This document shows positions 24,851 to 37,242 of a stretch of 64,000 bases of DNA, in pieces; position 1 is the first letter of the stretch; every line of letters starts with the position of its first letter. The DNA comes from Cinnamomum chago. Its lineage: Eukaryota > Streptophyta > Magnoliopsida > Laurales > Lauraceae. Both the position numbers and the translations under genes were made by a program. A model generated the notes under the pieces. The model worked only from the letters and a program-made list of their open reading frames with translations, was not told where the DNA came from and ran no database searches. The DNA lies in assembly GCA_038049695.1 (NCBI GenBank), contig CP142452.1:50860501-50924500 (forward strand), written 5' to 3'.

Positions 24851-26218
24851 TGTTAGACCAAGACCCGAGTGAACCCGATTAGTACTAATTAAGTTGCGTG
24901 TTAGTGCTAAGCTTGATTAGTGATTTTGGTTAAGTTGAGTTTGGAATAGCTTTTGAGATAGTTTTGGGGAGTTTTGGTTGTCTTGTGATTTGTGGGACCC
25001 TTTGGGGTTTTCCTTTTTATGGCGTGGCATGTGCTCGAGGATTTATCGGAGATTTTTACATTTATGGTTTTAATCCCGTTTTAGTGGTATTGTTGTTTCA
25101 TTCAACTTTCATGTTGATCCCGTGTCCATTTGAGATCCGGAAACCCGATTTCATAGCCTTGAGGGCAAAACAGTCATTGCACACAAAATCTCTACCCAAA
25201 ACTTGATATTCTCGAAACCCGCGAAACATATACTTTTTGGAAACTAGATATTTCGACGATCATTTCTTCCTTCTTCGTCGAATTCATCCGAGGTCCCAAA
25301 GAGATGATTTCAGCCCAATTAGAATTCTAGTGGTGGAGCCCACTCCCCACTTGTTTATAAGGAGACCCTTCTTCTTCTTCATTTCCCTTTTCCAGCACAA
25401 GAGAGAAAAACCTAGGGTTTCATTGCCTTCTTCTTCTTACTCTTGCTTGCAATCACTTAACTCACCACCAATCTTGCACAACTTGAGTAGTGGAGATCAT
25501 CACCTTTTTCCTCATCACCCTAGCTCTCCATTGACACCATTGCTTGAGAAAACCATTCATCACAAGACTTTCTTTGAGCTTACCATTGCCATTAGAGGAC
25601 CTTGCAAGTAAGTTTTCCCCTTCATCTTCTAGATTTGTGTTCCTTTGGCCTTAGAGAAGCTTCACCTTCATTATTGTAAGGTTTCCTTGTTATTTCATTG
25701 TTTGACCATTTTAGGGTTTGTTTGTTTGGGGTTTTGCTCATAGTTTGGATTCCTTGCTAGGAAGAGTGTTAGAGCTTGATTGCATTGTTAGAAGACCCTA
25801 GGCAAGTGAATGATACGATCTTTTATGAGCTTTCAATGCTTTTATTGGAAATGTGGTTGGTTTTATTAAATGTCACTCATGCCTATTTATTGCTTTCCTT
25901 TGAAATAAATGCTCATGAAGAGCCTTGTTAATGCATTTATGGTCATAAAGAAGTATTGGTTCATAGCTTTTAATTCCTCTTGTTTTCCTTCAAATATATA
26001 TATATATATATATCATGTGTGAAATGGTTTCCTCCTCTCTTTGCTTGTATGGAATGTGATATGGATGGAGGAGAATGGGATGGATGTGGTTGGAGACTTG
26101 AGGTCTTTTGAATGGAGATTTATACTCCTCATTTGATGTATGAAAGTGGTTAAGAAGGGGTTGTAAAAAGGAAGAGTTATTGTGGAATTGAACTGGTCTG
26201 AATTCAGTTTCTTGACAG

Positions 26219-26490
26219 TTCGCTTGAGCGATCGTGACACTTCGCTCGAGCGACCTGTCCAGGAAAGGGTTCGGAGCATTCCAGTAGCTTGGTCGCTCGA
26301 GCGGACCTCTATTCGCTCTAGCGGACATCCCAGAACCCATTCCAGAGAGTTGTTCGTTCGAACGCATTTAATTATTCGCTCGATCCAATGAGTTCGTTCG
26401 AGCGACCTCAACTTCGCTCGAGCGAACCCACCCAGACAGCCATTCCAAAGAGCGACTCGCTCGAGCGAACTCTGCAGTCCGCTCAAGCGA
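26219..26490. repeat. Palindrome island in gypsy 2 5' LTR (TCGCTCGAGCGA type)
   Basis: About ten copies, perfect or with one or two changes, of a 12-bp palindrome TCGCTCGAGCGA (perfect example 26242-26253) within 270 bp. The 3' LTR copy is at 38614-38886 and a close homologue is in the solo LTR at 33712-33986. Confidence 0.9.
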
Positions 26491-27222
26491 TGGGCTCCGT
26501 TGGACAGGGCTATGTTTGGGACGATGTTTAACTATTTCAATATTTGGGTCTATTCTCTGGGAACCCCTCGATGGCAGGAAGATTTGCTAAACAATGTATG
26601 AGGCCATTCGTGGAAAGAAACCATATCACAAAGATTTCATTCGAAGTTTTGGAAATTCAAGGTGCATAAGGAGCCCGGAATGTCTTCTAACTAGAGGAGT
26701 ACCAAGTCTTTATTATAAGCGACATACGGGACCCCTATACACTAAATAGATCTTGAAACCAGTATTTTACCCGAAATTGTTATAGTTCATTGTTTCACTT
26801 CATTCCAAGATTTATATTATATGATTTGTTTTCCCGAAAGCATGATAGTTACACTAGTAATGTGGTCTTCTCCCGAAGAGTATTGCCCGACATGAAATGA
26901 GAGTTATGCACTTGAGTATTCTTGCCCCGTTCATTTATTTACTTGAACTTAATGTATTTTGCATATGTCTCGATTTGTTGTTTAACCTATGAGTCGGCAT
27001 CACTAAGCTTGGATACCTTGTCGGTTTGATCCACCGACTTGGAGATCCCTCTCCCGTCCCGCCAATTGCAGTTTGGATCCCGATACCCGGTCTAATTACC
27101 GTGGTCCCGTCCCGATACACGGTTCGCTACCGTGGTCCCGTCCCGTATATTTATATAGTGTATATGATTTACGTTGAATCTCCTCACCCTGTGTGACTGA
27201 GATCAACGTCCCGTGATACTGT

Positions 27223-27238
27223 TGTCACTTTAGTGACA
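27223..27238 (+). other. Conserved LTR hairpin (gypsy 2, 5' LTR)
   Basis: TGTCACTTTAGTGACA: a perfect six-pair stem with a TTTA loop. The 3' LTR copy (39619-39634) has one mismatch. Confidence 0.55.
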
Positions 27239-27983
27239 GAGGACTTAGCTTTATGTGATTGCCATCTTGTTAGTTCCCGATTCCTTGGTTACCTGATATG
27301 TTTTATCTTATTTACCTGTTTTCTAACAAATGATTTATATACTCTATGAGAGTTCTTGTTGAAACAGATTTCTATGCTTTTCAAAGTATTTCCTTTATTA
27401 TTATATGTTGTTGTATCTTTCATTCTCTTGCCAGACCGTCGTATCTGACCCATTTGCTTTGGTACTCAGGTCCCATTGCCGGCTTCCTCGAGGAGGAGCC
27501 GGTGGAGGCAGTAGGTGAGCCGCAACCTCTAGTCGAGTGGCGTACTGACGATGTCATGTAGACATTAGGTTGCTAAGAGAGGCGTTTCATTTCGGGGAAA
27601 ACTATTTAACCATTCATTGGGTTATTATTTTGTTTATATTGGCCTTTGTTGGCCTCTGATTTTGGGGATTGTAAATAAGTGATCTTTTGTTAAACTTTAA
27701 CTTACTTTTGGGAAACATGCTATAGAACGTTGCTCATTCTGATACAGTAATTATACTTGATGTTAATGCTTTCATGACTAGAGATAGTCTGACTATTTGA
27801 TTTGCTACATGCTTCCGCACTTAAAAGAAATATTCAATCATGGTTGTGATATCCTCACAGCGGACACCTATGGGAAATCAAATAAATGTATGTTGTTATT
27901 AAACAAATGTGACGTGGATCATCATTCAGTCCCGACTCCGGATCGGTTCCTTCGTGGGGGCCCGGTCCGGGGTCGCAACAGAC

Positions 27984-27995
27984 TGGTATCCGAGC
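27984..27995 (+). other. Primer binding site of gypsy 2, one mismatch
   Basis: TGGTATCCGAGC; the consensus has A at position 8. Three bases separate it from the LTR. The change probably arose after insertion. Confidence 0.9.
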
Positions 27996-30900
27996 GAGAC
28001 GTGTTTCAAGCAATTAAAAGAAACTAGAAATCCTACGGACGTGGCGAGGATCCGTTAGCTCTTCCGTTCGCTAGTATCGTGTGAGCAATGTGTGACCCAT
28101 TATATTATTATGTGCTAACAATTTGTTTTGCAGCATCATGCCTCCCCGTAAGAGGACAGTGAATGGCATTCCTTCTGGAATTAACAGTGATCACACCGGG
28201 CCAGTAGAAGAGGATATAGTTGAGAACAACCCACCAAATCAGTTCCAGGAAATGATGCAAGCAATGCTTGACCAGCAACGTCAAGCCAATGAGAACCAAG
28301 CTAGATTGCAAGAGCAGATGCTCAAGAGGGAAGAAGACCATGCTAGGGAAATGGCAGAGATGCAAAGGCAATTGCTTGAGGTCTTACAGAGGAGACCAGA
28401 GTCGGTTCAACCCCAACCAGCTATCGTCATTAACCAGAGGAAACATGATCCTAATTCCTTGTTTGAACGGTTTCGGAAGAGAGCTCCGAAGGAATTTCTT
28501 GGGGAAGAAGATCCTTTGGCTGCAGATGACTGGTTAGAACACACAGAGAACATCTTTGAGATTTTCCAGTGTACAGGGGGAGATAGAGTGAAGCTAGCAT
28601 CATCCTTTTTCAGCGGTACAACAGACAGATGGTGGAAAACGGTTAGGGAAGAATACAGGAACATGGATGATGCAGAAGTGTGGGCAAACTTCAAGAGACA
28701 ATTCCATGATAAATATGTACCTGCCCATATCAAGAGACAAAAGGCCATAGAGTTTCAGCAGCTCGTGCAGGGGAGTATAACAGTCTTAGAGTATCTCACC
28801 AAGTTTGAGAGACTGTCCAGATATGCCCCGGAGTTGGTAGATACGGTGGAGAAGAAAATTGCTAAGTTCTTTGAGGGACTCAATCCCTTCATTGAGAGAG
28901 ATGCCACCGGAGTAGTACCACCTGCTACTTTCGATGAGGTAGTCAAGAGGGCCTAAAAGTTTGAGAACTTTCACAACAAGATCCTCAAAGTGCAAGGCAA
29001 GAATCCAGCTCAGCAGCAGAACTATCAACATCAAAGGAACCATCATAATAAGAGGCAGAGGACAGGGCCAAATGTGCAGAATCCAGTGGTTTGCATCCAC
29101 TGTGGGAAGAACCATGCTAGTGCTGAATGTCGTACCATCACGGGAGCGTGCTTCAGGTGTGGTTCGATGGACCATAGGATGAGGGATTGCCCTAGGCCAA
29201 ACAGAGAGAATCAGCAGCAGCAGCAAGGGCCACAACGTCCACCACCACTACCACAGAATGCATTGGTTGTCCAAAACCAGGCAAGGCCACTTCAGCAGCA
29301 AGCACCACAACAACAACAGTTATGACAGCAGCAGCCACAGCAGCAGGGACATCAGCGTGCACCGCAGCAGAACAGGAATGCACCACATGGCAGGCCACAA
29401 CAAGCTCAGAACAGGCCATAGCTTCGAGGGCAAATCTACGGGGTCAATAGAGTTGATGCAGAGGCAGCGGGAAATGTAGTGGAAGGTACACTTCTTGTTT
29501 GTGGGATTAAAGCTATGATTTTGTTTGACCCTGGCTCTACACATTCTTTCGTGTCCCATAAATTTTCTAAGTTGATTGATATGCATGCTAGAGAACTTGA
29601 GTTCATTTTGACTGTGGCAACCCCAGTAGGTAAACAAGTTATTTGTAGAACCTTTTACCCTAGTTGCACAGTTCAGATAGGAGAAGTGGTTTTAACCGCA
29701 GATCTCATTTCTTTGGAGATGTTTGATTATGATGTCATCCTAGGGATGGATTGGCTGGCAGGGTACCATGCCACAATGGATTGTTTCCATAAGACCCTCA
29801 CTTTCAAGTTGGTTGAGACACCAGCAGGAGTGTCGTTTCAGGGAGAGAGGAGGAATCCTCGTGCAGGGTTTGTTTCAGCATTGAAGGCTGATAGACTTTT
29901 GAGAAGTGGTTGTGAAGCTTATTTAGCGTTTATCACGGAGGATAAACGGTCCCAAGGGGTGGAGGAGATCCCAATTGTTTGGGAGTTCCCGGATGTTTTT
30001 CCGGAGGAGATTCCAGGTTTGCCACCCATGAGAGAGATTGATTTCACTATTGAGCTGTTACCGGGGACTGCCCCGATATCTATTGCACCATATAGAATGG
30101 CTCCAGCAGAGTTGGGAGAGTTGAAGACTCAGTTACAAGAGTTATTGAACAAAGGTTTTGTGAGACCGAGTGTTTCACCATGGGGAGCTCCAGTTTTGTT
30201 TGTTAAGAAGAAGGATGGTTCGATGAGAATGTGTGCAGATTCCAGGAGATTGAATCAAGTGACCATCAAGAACAAATACCCATTGCCAAGGATAGATGAA
30301 TTGTTTGATCAATTGCAAGGTGCATCATACTTTTTGAAGATTGATTTGAGATCCGGTTACCATCAACTGAGAGTTAGAGAATCAGATGTGTTGAAAACAG
30401 CTTTCCGGACAAGATATGGCCACTATGAGTTCCTAGTGATGCCATTTGGGTTGACAAATGCGCCAGCAGTGTTCATGGCTTTGATGAACAAGATATTTGC
30501 AGAGTATCTAGATCAGTTTGTTGTAGTGTTCATTGATGACATTTTGGTGTACTCCAAGACCAAGGAAGAGCATGAAGAGCATTTGAGGATCGCATTGCAA
30601 CTCTTGAGAGAGAATCAGCTGTATGCGAAGCTTAACAAGTGTGAATTATGGCTAGACCAAGTAGCATTTCTGGGGCACATTATCTCAAGAGAAGGATTGT
30701 CAGTGGACCCGTCCAAGATTGAAGCAGTAGTGAATTGGGAGAGACCGAAGAATGTGACAGAAATTAGAAGTTTTCTGGGATTGGCAGGTTATTATCGGAG
30801 GTTTGTGCAAGGTTTTTCATCGATTGCGTCACCATTGACAAAGTTGACAAGGAAAAATGCACCATATGTGTGGACAGAGCAGTGTGAAGAGAGTTTCCAA

Positions 30901-33711
30901 GAGCTAAAGAAGAGATTGACTACAGCACCAGTCCTTACTTTGCCATCCGGAAGCGGCGGTTTCACCATTTTTACCGATGCTTCCAATGTTGGACTTGGTT
31001 GTGTGTTGATGCAAGAAGGAAAAGTGATTGCTTATGGATCTCGGCAGTTGAAAGATCACGAGAAGAACTATGCCACCCATGATTTGGAGTTAGCAGCGGT
31101 TGTGTTCGCGTTGAAAATGTGGGGATATTACCTCTATGGAGAGCCGTTCGAAGTCCACTCCGACCACCGCAGCTTGCAGTATCTGTTTTCACAGAAGGAT
31201 TGGAACATGAGGCAGAGAAGATGGATGGAATATATCAAGGACTATGATTTTCCAATCAAGTATCACCCGGGGAAAGCTAATGTAGTTGCCGATGCCTTGA
31301 GTAGGAAATCAGTAGGCTTGGCTAATCTTAGTGGCACTTGTATTTTCGAGAAATTTGAAGAATTGAGTTTAGACATGCAGCCGCTAAGGAAGGGTGTTTT
31401 GTTAGCTAACATGACAGTGTCAGAACCTTCTTTTATTCAGAAGATCAAGGATAGTCAGTTGCAAGATCCAGAGTTACCCAAGATTTCAGAGCATATAGCA
31501 GAACGTCCTGACTTTTGTATTGTTGATGGAGTCTTGTACTACCGTGACCGTCTGTGTGTGCCTAACATCGAAGATTTGAGAAATGATATCATGACTGAGG
31601 CTCACAGCACGAAGTACTCTATGCATCCCGGAAGCACAAAGATGTATCAGAACTTGAAGGGCAGATTTTGGTGGAACAATATGAAGAGAGAGATTCCAGC
31701 GTTTGTCTCCCGTTGCATGACCTGTCAGTTGATTAAAGCAGAGCATCAGAGGCCTCCAGGATTGTTACAACCATTAGAGATTTCGGAATGGAAGTGGGAG
31801 CACATTACCATGGACTTTATTTTGGGATTACCGAGGACTAGCAGAGGCAACGATGCGATATGGGTCATTGTGGACCGTCTCACCAAGTCAGTGCATTTCC
31901 TTGCTATGAAGACAGGGAAGAAGATGCACATGCTACCTTTGGCAGAGTTGTTTGTCAGCGAGTGTGGGAACCCGACCCTTAATCTCTTGGATTAGTGTTG
32001 TTCTATTTGTGGATTTGTTTCTTTTTGTGGGATTAGTATTTGTTGGATTGAGTTTGTGAGCTAGAATGGTTTTTCTTTAGTTTTGGGGAGTTTCGAGTGC
32101 CTTTGTGATTAGTGGGACCCTTTGGGGGTTTTTTTAGTGACTTTGCGCATGGTTGGGATGTTATTCAAAATTCCCGATAATTCTTGTTTTAGCCTCATTT
32201 GACTCGTTTTGTTATTCTCTACAACTTTCGTGTTCACTCCGTACCCATTCGAAGCTCCGAAAATCAGTTTTTCCAGCCCGGAGGGCAAAATCGGTCTTTT
32301 CACATTGAATCTGGACCCCAAATTTCGAGATCTCAGAACCATGCCAAAATTATACTTTTTGAAAACTAGATTTTATGAGAAGCATTTTTCTCTTCTTCGT
32401 CGATCGTATCCGAGGCCCACAAATAGATGTTTTACCCTTTGGCAAGTTTTAAGTGTGATGGGGCCCACACCCACCCATTATAAGATGTCTCCACTCTCTC
32501 TTCTCCCTCATTTTCTCCACTCCATCGACTGAAACTTCCAAGCTACAGTGCCAGCAGCCCTTCTTCTTCATTTCTTCCATTTCTTTTGCTCTAATGGAGC
32601 CTCCCAACTACCAATCCGACGAGGGAACTCCGGCAACTTCTTCTCCTTCATCTCCTCTCTTGTTTGACACCATTTTCGTGGGAAACCAAGGTGGGCAGCC
32701 CCTATTGCAAGCTTCTTATTGTTGATTCATGACTCTAGAGGTAAGGACTCTTTCCCATTTTCCTTGGATGTGCAATGGCTTTCCCTTAAGTTCTATTTCC
32801 TAGCTTGATTTGAGCCCATTCCTTGTCTTTCATTGTTTGACCCATTTTAGGGTTTGTTTTGGGGTTTTTGTAGAGATTGTTGATCTTGAGCTTGAGAGGT
32901 GATTAGAGGCTTGGTTTGCTAGCTTGGAACCCAAGGCAAGTGGATGAATGGATGGTTTGAATGTTATCAAAGTTTTATGAGAAATCCTAAATTTTATTAC
33001 TTGTTCTTGATAATTTGATATATGTTTTCACATATGCTTCTTGCCACATTTCTATTGATTTCGAACAGGCATATTAATGGGTTTTTCTCTCTTGCTAAGT
33101 CTCTTGGAAATGTATGCATTTCATTTGGTCAAAGTTTGTTCATATGGTTTTATAATGAATGGGGTTGGTTTCTCCACCCATGTTTATGTTTACTAGCTTG
33201 CATTGATTTGAAATAGATGCTCATTTAATGAGTTTTGCTAAATCATCTATTGTTATGGAAATGTGATCAATAGTCCTTGTTTATCTCTAGATTTTTGGCT
33301 AGCTTGGACATAAGGCAAGTGAATGATTGGTGTATTTTGGGTTTTAAATAGTTGGTGAAACATTAATGATCTTCCCATGCTTTTATTGATTTATTTTGTC
33401 ATTGTGAAATAAAGGTTCTTGATGGAGTATTAATGATGTATTTATGATCATAGAGAAGTGGCAGTTCATAGCAATTAATGTTTCCTTGTTTTGCCTTGAA
33501 TATGCCTATTATGTGAAATGGTTCTCTCCTCTCTTTGCTTGTATAGAATGTGATATGGATGGAGGAGAATGGGATGGTTGTGGTTGGAGATTTGAGGTTA
33601 TTTGAATGGAGATTTGTACTCCTCATTTGATGTATGAAAGTGGTTAAGAAAGGGTTGTAAAAAGGAAGAGTTGTTGTGGAGCTGAACTGGTCCAAACTCA
33701 GGTTCTGGACA

Positions 33712-33986
33712 GTTCGCTCGAGCGACCGTGACAGTTCGCTCGAGCGACCTGTCCAGAGAAGGGTTCGGAGCATTCCAGTAGCTTAGTCGCTCGAGCGAAC
33801 CCCCTGGTCGCTCGAGCGGACATCCCAGAACTCATTCCAGAGAGTTGTTCGTTCGAACGCATTTAAATATTCGCTCGACCCAATGAGTTCGCTCAAACGA
33901 CCTCAAATTCACTCGAGCGAACCCACCCAGACAACCAATCCAGCGAGCGACTCGCTCGAGCGAACCATCCAGTTCGCTCGAGCGAT
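33712..33986. repeat. Palindrome island in 4.3 kb solo LTR
   Basis: About ten TCGCTCGAGCGA-type palindromes, near-identical to the gypsy 2 island at 26219-26490 but with several units closer to perfect. Confidence 0.9.
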
Positions 33987-34924
33987 GCGGTTCGTCTGGC
34001 AAAGGCTATGTTTGGGACGTTGTTTAACTATTTCAATGTTGGGGTCTATTCTTGGGGAGCCCCTCTATATCAAGGAGATTTATTAAGCATTGTATGAGTC
34101 CATTGGAGGAAGAAACCATCTCACAAAGATTGCATTCGAAGTTTTGAAACTTCAAAGTGCATAAGGAGCCCGTAATGTCTTCAAACTCAAGGAGTACCAA
34201 GTATTGACTATAATCGACATACGGGACCCCTATTCACTTAAATAGATCTTGAAATCAATATTTTACCCGAAATTGTAATAGTTCATTGTTTCACCTCATT
34301 TCCAAGATTTGCATCACATGACTTGTTTTCCCGAAAGCATTGAAGTTACACTAGTAACAGTTATTTGTCCCGAAATGTATTGCCCGACATGAAATGACAG
34401 TGTGCCCTTGAGCACCCCCGTTTTATCTGTTTATTTATTGTACTTGATTTGCTCGCATATGTCTCGATTTGTTATTTGACCTATGAGTCGGCATCACTAA
34501 GCTTGGGTAACCTTGTCAGTCTGATCCACTGACTTGGAGATCCCCTCCCGTCCCGCCAGCTGCAGTTTGGATCCCGATACCCGGTTATTACCGTGGTCCC
34601 GTCCCGATACACGGTTCGCTACCGTGGTCCCGTTCCCGTATATTTATATTGTATATATGATTTGCATTGAGTCTCCTCACCTTGTGTGACTGAGACCAAC
34701 GTCCCGTTATACTCTTATCACTTCGGTGATAGAGGACTTAGCTTCTTGTGATTGCCATCTTGCCAGTTCCCGATTCCTTGGATACCCGACATGTTTTATA
34801 TTGCTTACTTGTTTTCCGATAAATGATTCGTTTCCTTCATGAAAGTTGTTATTTAAACAAGTGTTAATATTCTCCAATGTAAATTCAGTTATTATTGTAT
34901 TGTTTTCTGTTCTTTGTACACGCA

Positions 34925-35690
34925 CATGTTTAAATGAATGCTGGTTGGGTGAATACCCATGCTTTTACATATGTTTCAAACGATCAATGGTTTTGCTAGA
35001 TTTACATGATTACACATGTTTTAAATGAATACCCGAATTGTTAAATATCCGTGCTTTGTTTTAAATGACATTTGGTTTGTCAGATTCCTAGGTTTACCCA
35101 CGTTTTAAATGAATACCCGAATTGTGAAATATCTATGCTTTGAAATATGTTTAAATGACACGTGTTTTGTCAGATTCCTATGTTTATACCTGTTTTAAAT
35201 GAATACCCGAATTATGAAATATCCATGCTTTGAAATATGTTTTAAATGACACGTGTTTTGTCAGATTCCTATGTTTATACCTGTTTAAAATGATTACCTG
35301 AGTTATTTAATATCCATGCCTTGAAATATGTTTAAATGAACAATAGTTTTGTCAGATTTCTTTGGTTACACCTGTTTTAAATGAACACCCGATTTGTTAA
35401 ATACCCGTATTTTCACGTATGTTTCAAATGGACATTGGTTTTGCATGACTGCTATGAATACGTGGTTTGTTGTATACTTATGTTTTTACCTAAGTCTCAA
35501 ATGAACGTTTGTTTTGTCAAACCACTATATTTCTACATGTTTTAGACGAACACCCGATTGTCAAATATCTATGATTATAGATGATGTAAATGAACACATG
35601 TTTTATTAGATCTTCATGTTTTACCCATGCTTGAAACGAATACATGTCTTGCCCGAGATCCACGATTTTGCACCCGTTTAATTATATGCA
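34925..35690. repeat. Degenerate ~90-bp tandem repeats in solo LTR
   Basis: About eight imperfect units, each with TTTTAAATGAATACCCGA, then ATATC(C/T)ATGCTTTG and GTTTTGTCAGATT. Units near 35103 and 35193 are almost identical; flanking ones are more diverged. No ORF. The tract explains much of why this LTR is longer than its relatives. Confidence 0.8.
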
Positions 35691-37229
35691 GCATTTGATC
35701 GAATAACATGATTTATCATATGTTTTATTCTTCAGTACATTATTATCTTTTCATCCACCTGCCAGACCATCGTGTCTGACCCACTACTTTTGGTACTCAG
35801 GTTCCGACTTCTTCGTCCCGAGTTGAGTGCTTGGGTTGGCTGTGGAGCCATGTCTTGCAGGTTGTTTTGTTGGCTATGTCATCTAGACATTGGGCTTGAC
35901 ATCGGAGCTACGTCATATATGGGGTAGTGGTTATAGCTTATTGTTGTATGGCTTTTATTAGCCTTTTTCTTGGGATTCTTAATTAATGTACATCGATAAT
36001 TGTAACTGGAACATATTTGGGAATGTAATATCCTGTTACTGTTAGCTCTGTATTTGTTGTGATAGTTATTTCCAGTCTGAAATGATTATTGATATTATAG
36101 CTATATGCTAAAGGTTGAGTGCGACGCGGAATCCGATGGCCATGGACTCCGGGTCGCAACACCACGAAAGCTTCCGCAAATATTCAAAAGGTGTTGGAAT
36201 GTGTTGTCTTCACACACGCGGATCTTGGGAGAAAAATATATTTATGCTTAAATCCCATTCGCGCCCCCGATGTCCCGGATTGGGGGCGTGACAGCGAGAT
36301 TTTCAGTCGTCACGGGCAGCCAGTTTCTATCACTTCCGACAGAGACAGCAGATTCGCCTCGAGGTTCTGGAAGACATTGCATGAGTCTATGGGTACGAGA
36401 TTACAGTTCAGCACAACGTATCACCCTCAGACAGATGGCCAGTCAGAGAGAACGATTCAGACTCTTGAAGATATGCTCCGTGCCTGTGTGTTAGATTTCA
36501 AGACTCAATGGGATGAGACTCTACCGTTGTGTGAGTTTGCTTACAACAACAGTTACCATTCGAGCATTGGGATTGCTCCATTTGAGGCTTTGTATGGCAG
36601 AAGGTGTAGGACACCTGTATGTTGGGAAGAGGTCGGAACTCGCAGTTTCCATGGACGGACTATCATTAGTGAGACCAGCGACAAGATCAAGTTGATTCAA
36701 GAGCGTCTGAAAGTGTCCCGGAGTAGACAGAAGAGCTATGCAGACTCCCACCGCAGAGATCTACAGTTCAAGGAAGGAGACAAGGTCTTCTTGAAAGTGT
36801 CGCCTACTAGGGGAACATTGAGATTTGGACAGAAGGGCAAGTTACAACGGAGATACATTGGACCCTATGACATTGTGAGCAAGATCGATGACGTGGCTTA
36901 TAGATTAGCCTTACCACCCGAGCTATCCGGCGTAAACAATGTCTTCCATGTGTCCATGCTGAAGAAGTATGTTCCCGATCCTTTGCATGTACTCCGGCAT
37001 GAGCCATTAGAGATCAGAGAGGATGCTACCTATGTTGAGAAGCCCGTTGAGATCATCGATACAAAGGAACAAGAGTTGAGGACTCGGACTATTCAGTGGG
37101 TGAAGGTATTGTGGGAGAACCATGGACCGGAAGAGGCCACGTGGGAATCACGAGATCAAGTTCAGAAGAAGTATCCGCATCTTCTACCTGAGGTGAGTTT
37201 TATATTCCATTTGGAGGACCAAATGCCCT

Positions 37230-37242
37230 AAGGGGTGGAGGA
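37230..37242 (+). other. Polypurine tract of gypsy 2
   Basis: AAGGGGTGGAGGA immediately before the 3' LTR; one pyrimidine interrupts it. Confidence 0.85.

Larger units (their letters stand above)
24851..27980 (+). repeat. 5' LTR of gypsy 2 (3130 bp)
   Basis: Begins TGTTAGACCAAGACCCGAG, against TGTAAGACCCCGACCCGAG in its 3' partner, and ends GGTCGCAACA. It contains an (AT)n run near 25996-26013, a palindrome island (26219-26490), a TATA region near 27148, a hairpin (27223-27238) and the acidic frame (27469-27561). Confidence 0.95.
31958..36298 (+). mobile_element. Solo LTR (4331 bp) inserted in gypsy 2 integrase
   Basis: The LTR spans 31963-36293, begins TGTGGGAACCCGACCC and ends GGGGGCGTGACA, flanked by GCGAG at 31958-31962 and 36294-36298. 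Its outer ends differ from gypsy 1/2. Its centre (about 33480-34250, including the TCGCTCGAGCGA island) is very close to the gypsy 2 LTR, and its promoter block (34576-34660) and hairpin (34716-34731) match the whole group. It also holds a private tandem-repeat tract (34925-35690). It looks mosaic. Confidence 0.95.
28138..37231 (+). pseudogene. Ty3-gypsy gag-pol polyprotein (gypsy 2), split by solo LTR
   Basis: Starts MPPRKRTVNG at 28138. Gag runs to a TAA at 28954; two more stops (TGA 29323, TAG about 29419) lie in the zinc-knuckle/glutamine-rich linker region. From about 29422 the frame is open through protease ([10 protein letters not shown]), reverse transcriptase (FIDDILVYS, 30529 onward), RNase H ([10 protein letters not shown]), the integrase zinc-binding region and the first catalytic aspartate (TMDF near 31810), up to 31962. 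The remainder resumes at 36299 with the second aspartate (SDRDSRF) and glutamate (SERT), the integrase C-terminus and the chromodomain, ending QMP at 37231. Codon phase is preserved across the insertion once one duplication copy is set aside. All nonsense codons cluster in the N-terminal third. Confidence 0.95.

Noticed and set aside
26013-26486. 157-codon minus-strand frame over the palindrome island, and equivalents at 33399-33773 and 38410-38973
   Set aside because: Open only because the CG-rich palindrome repeats lack stops; composition is repeat-driven and the frames differ in length between copies.
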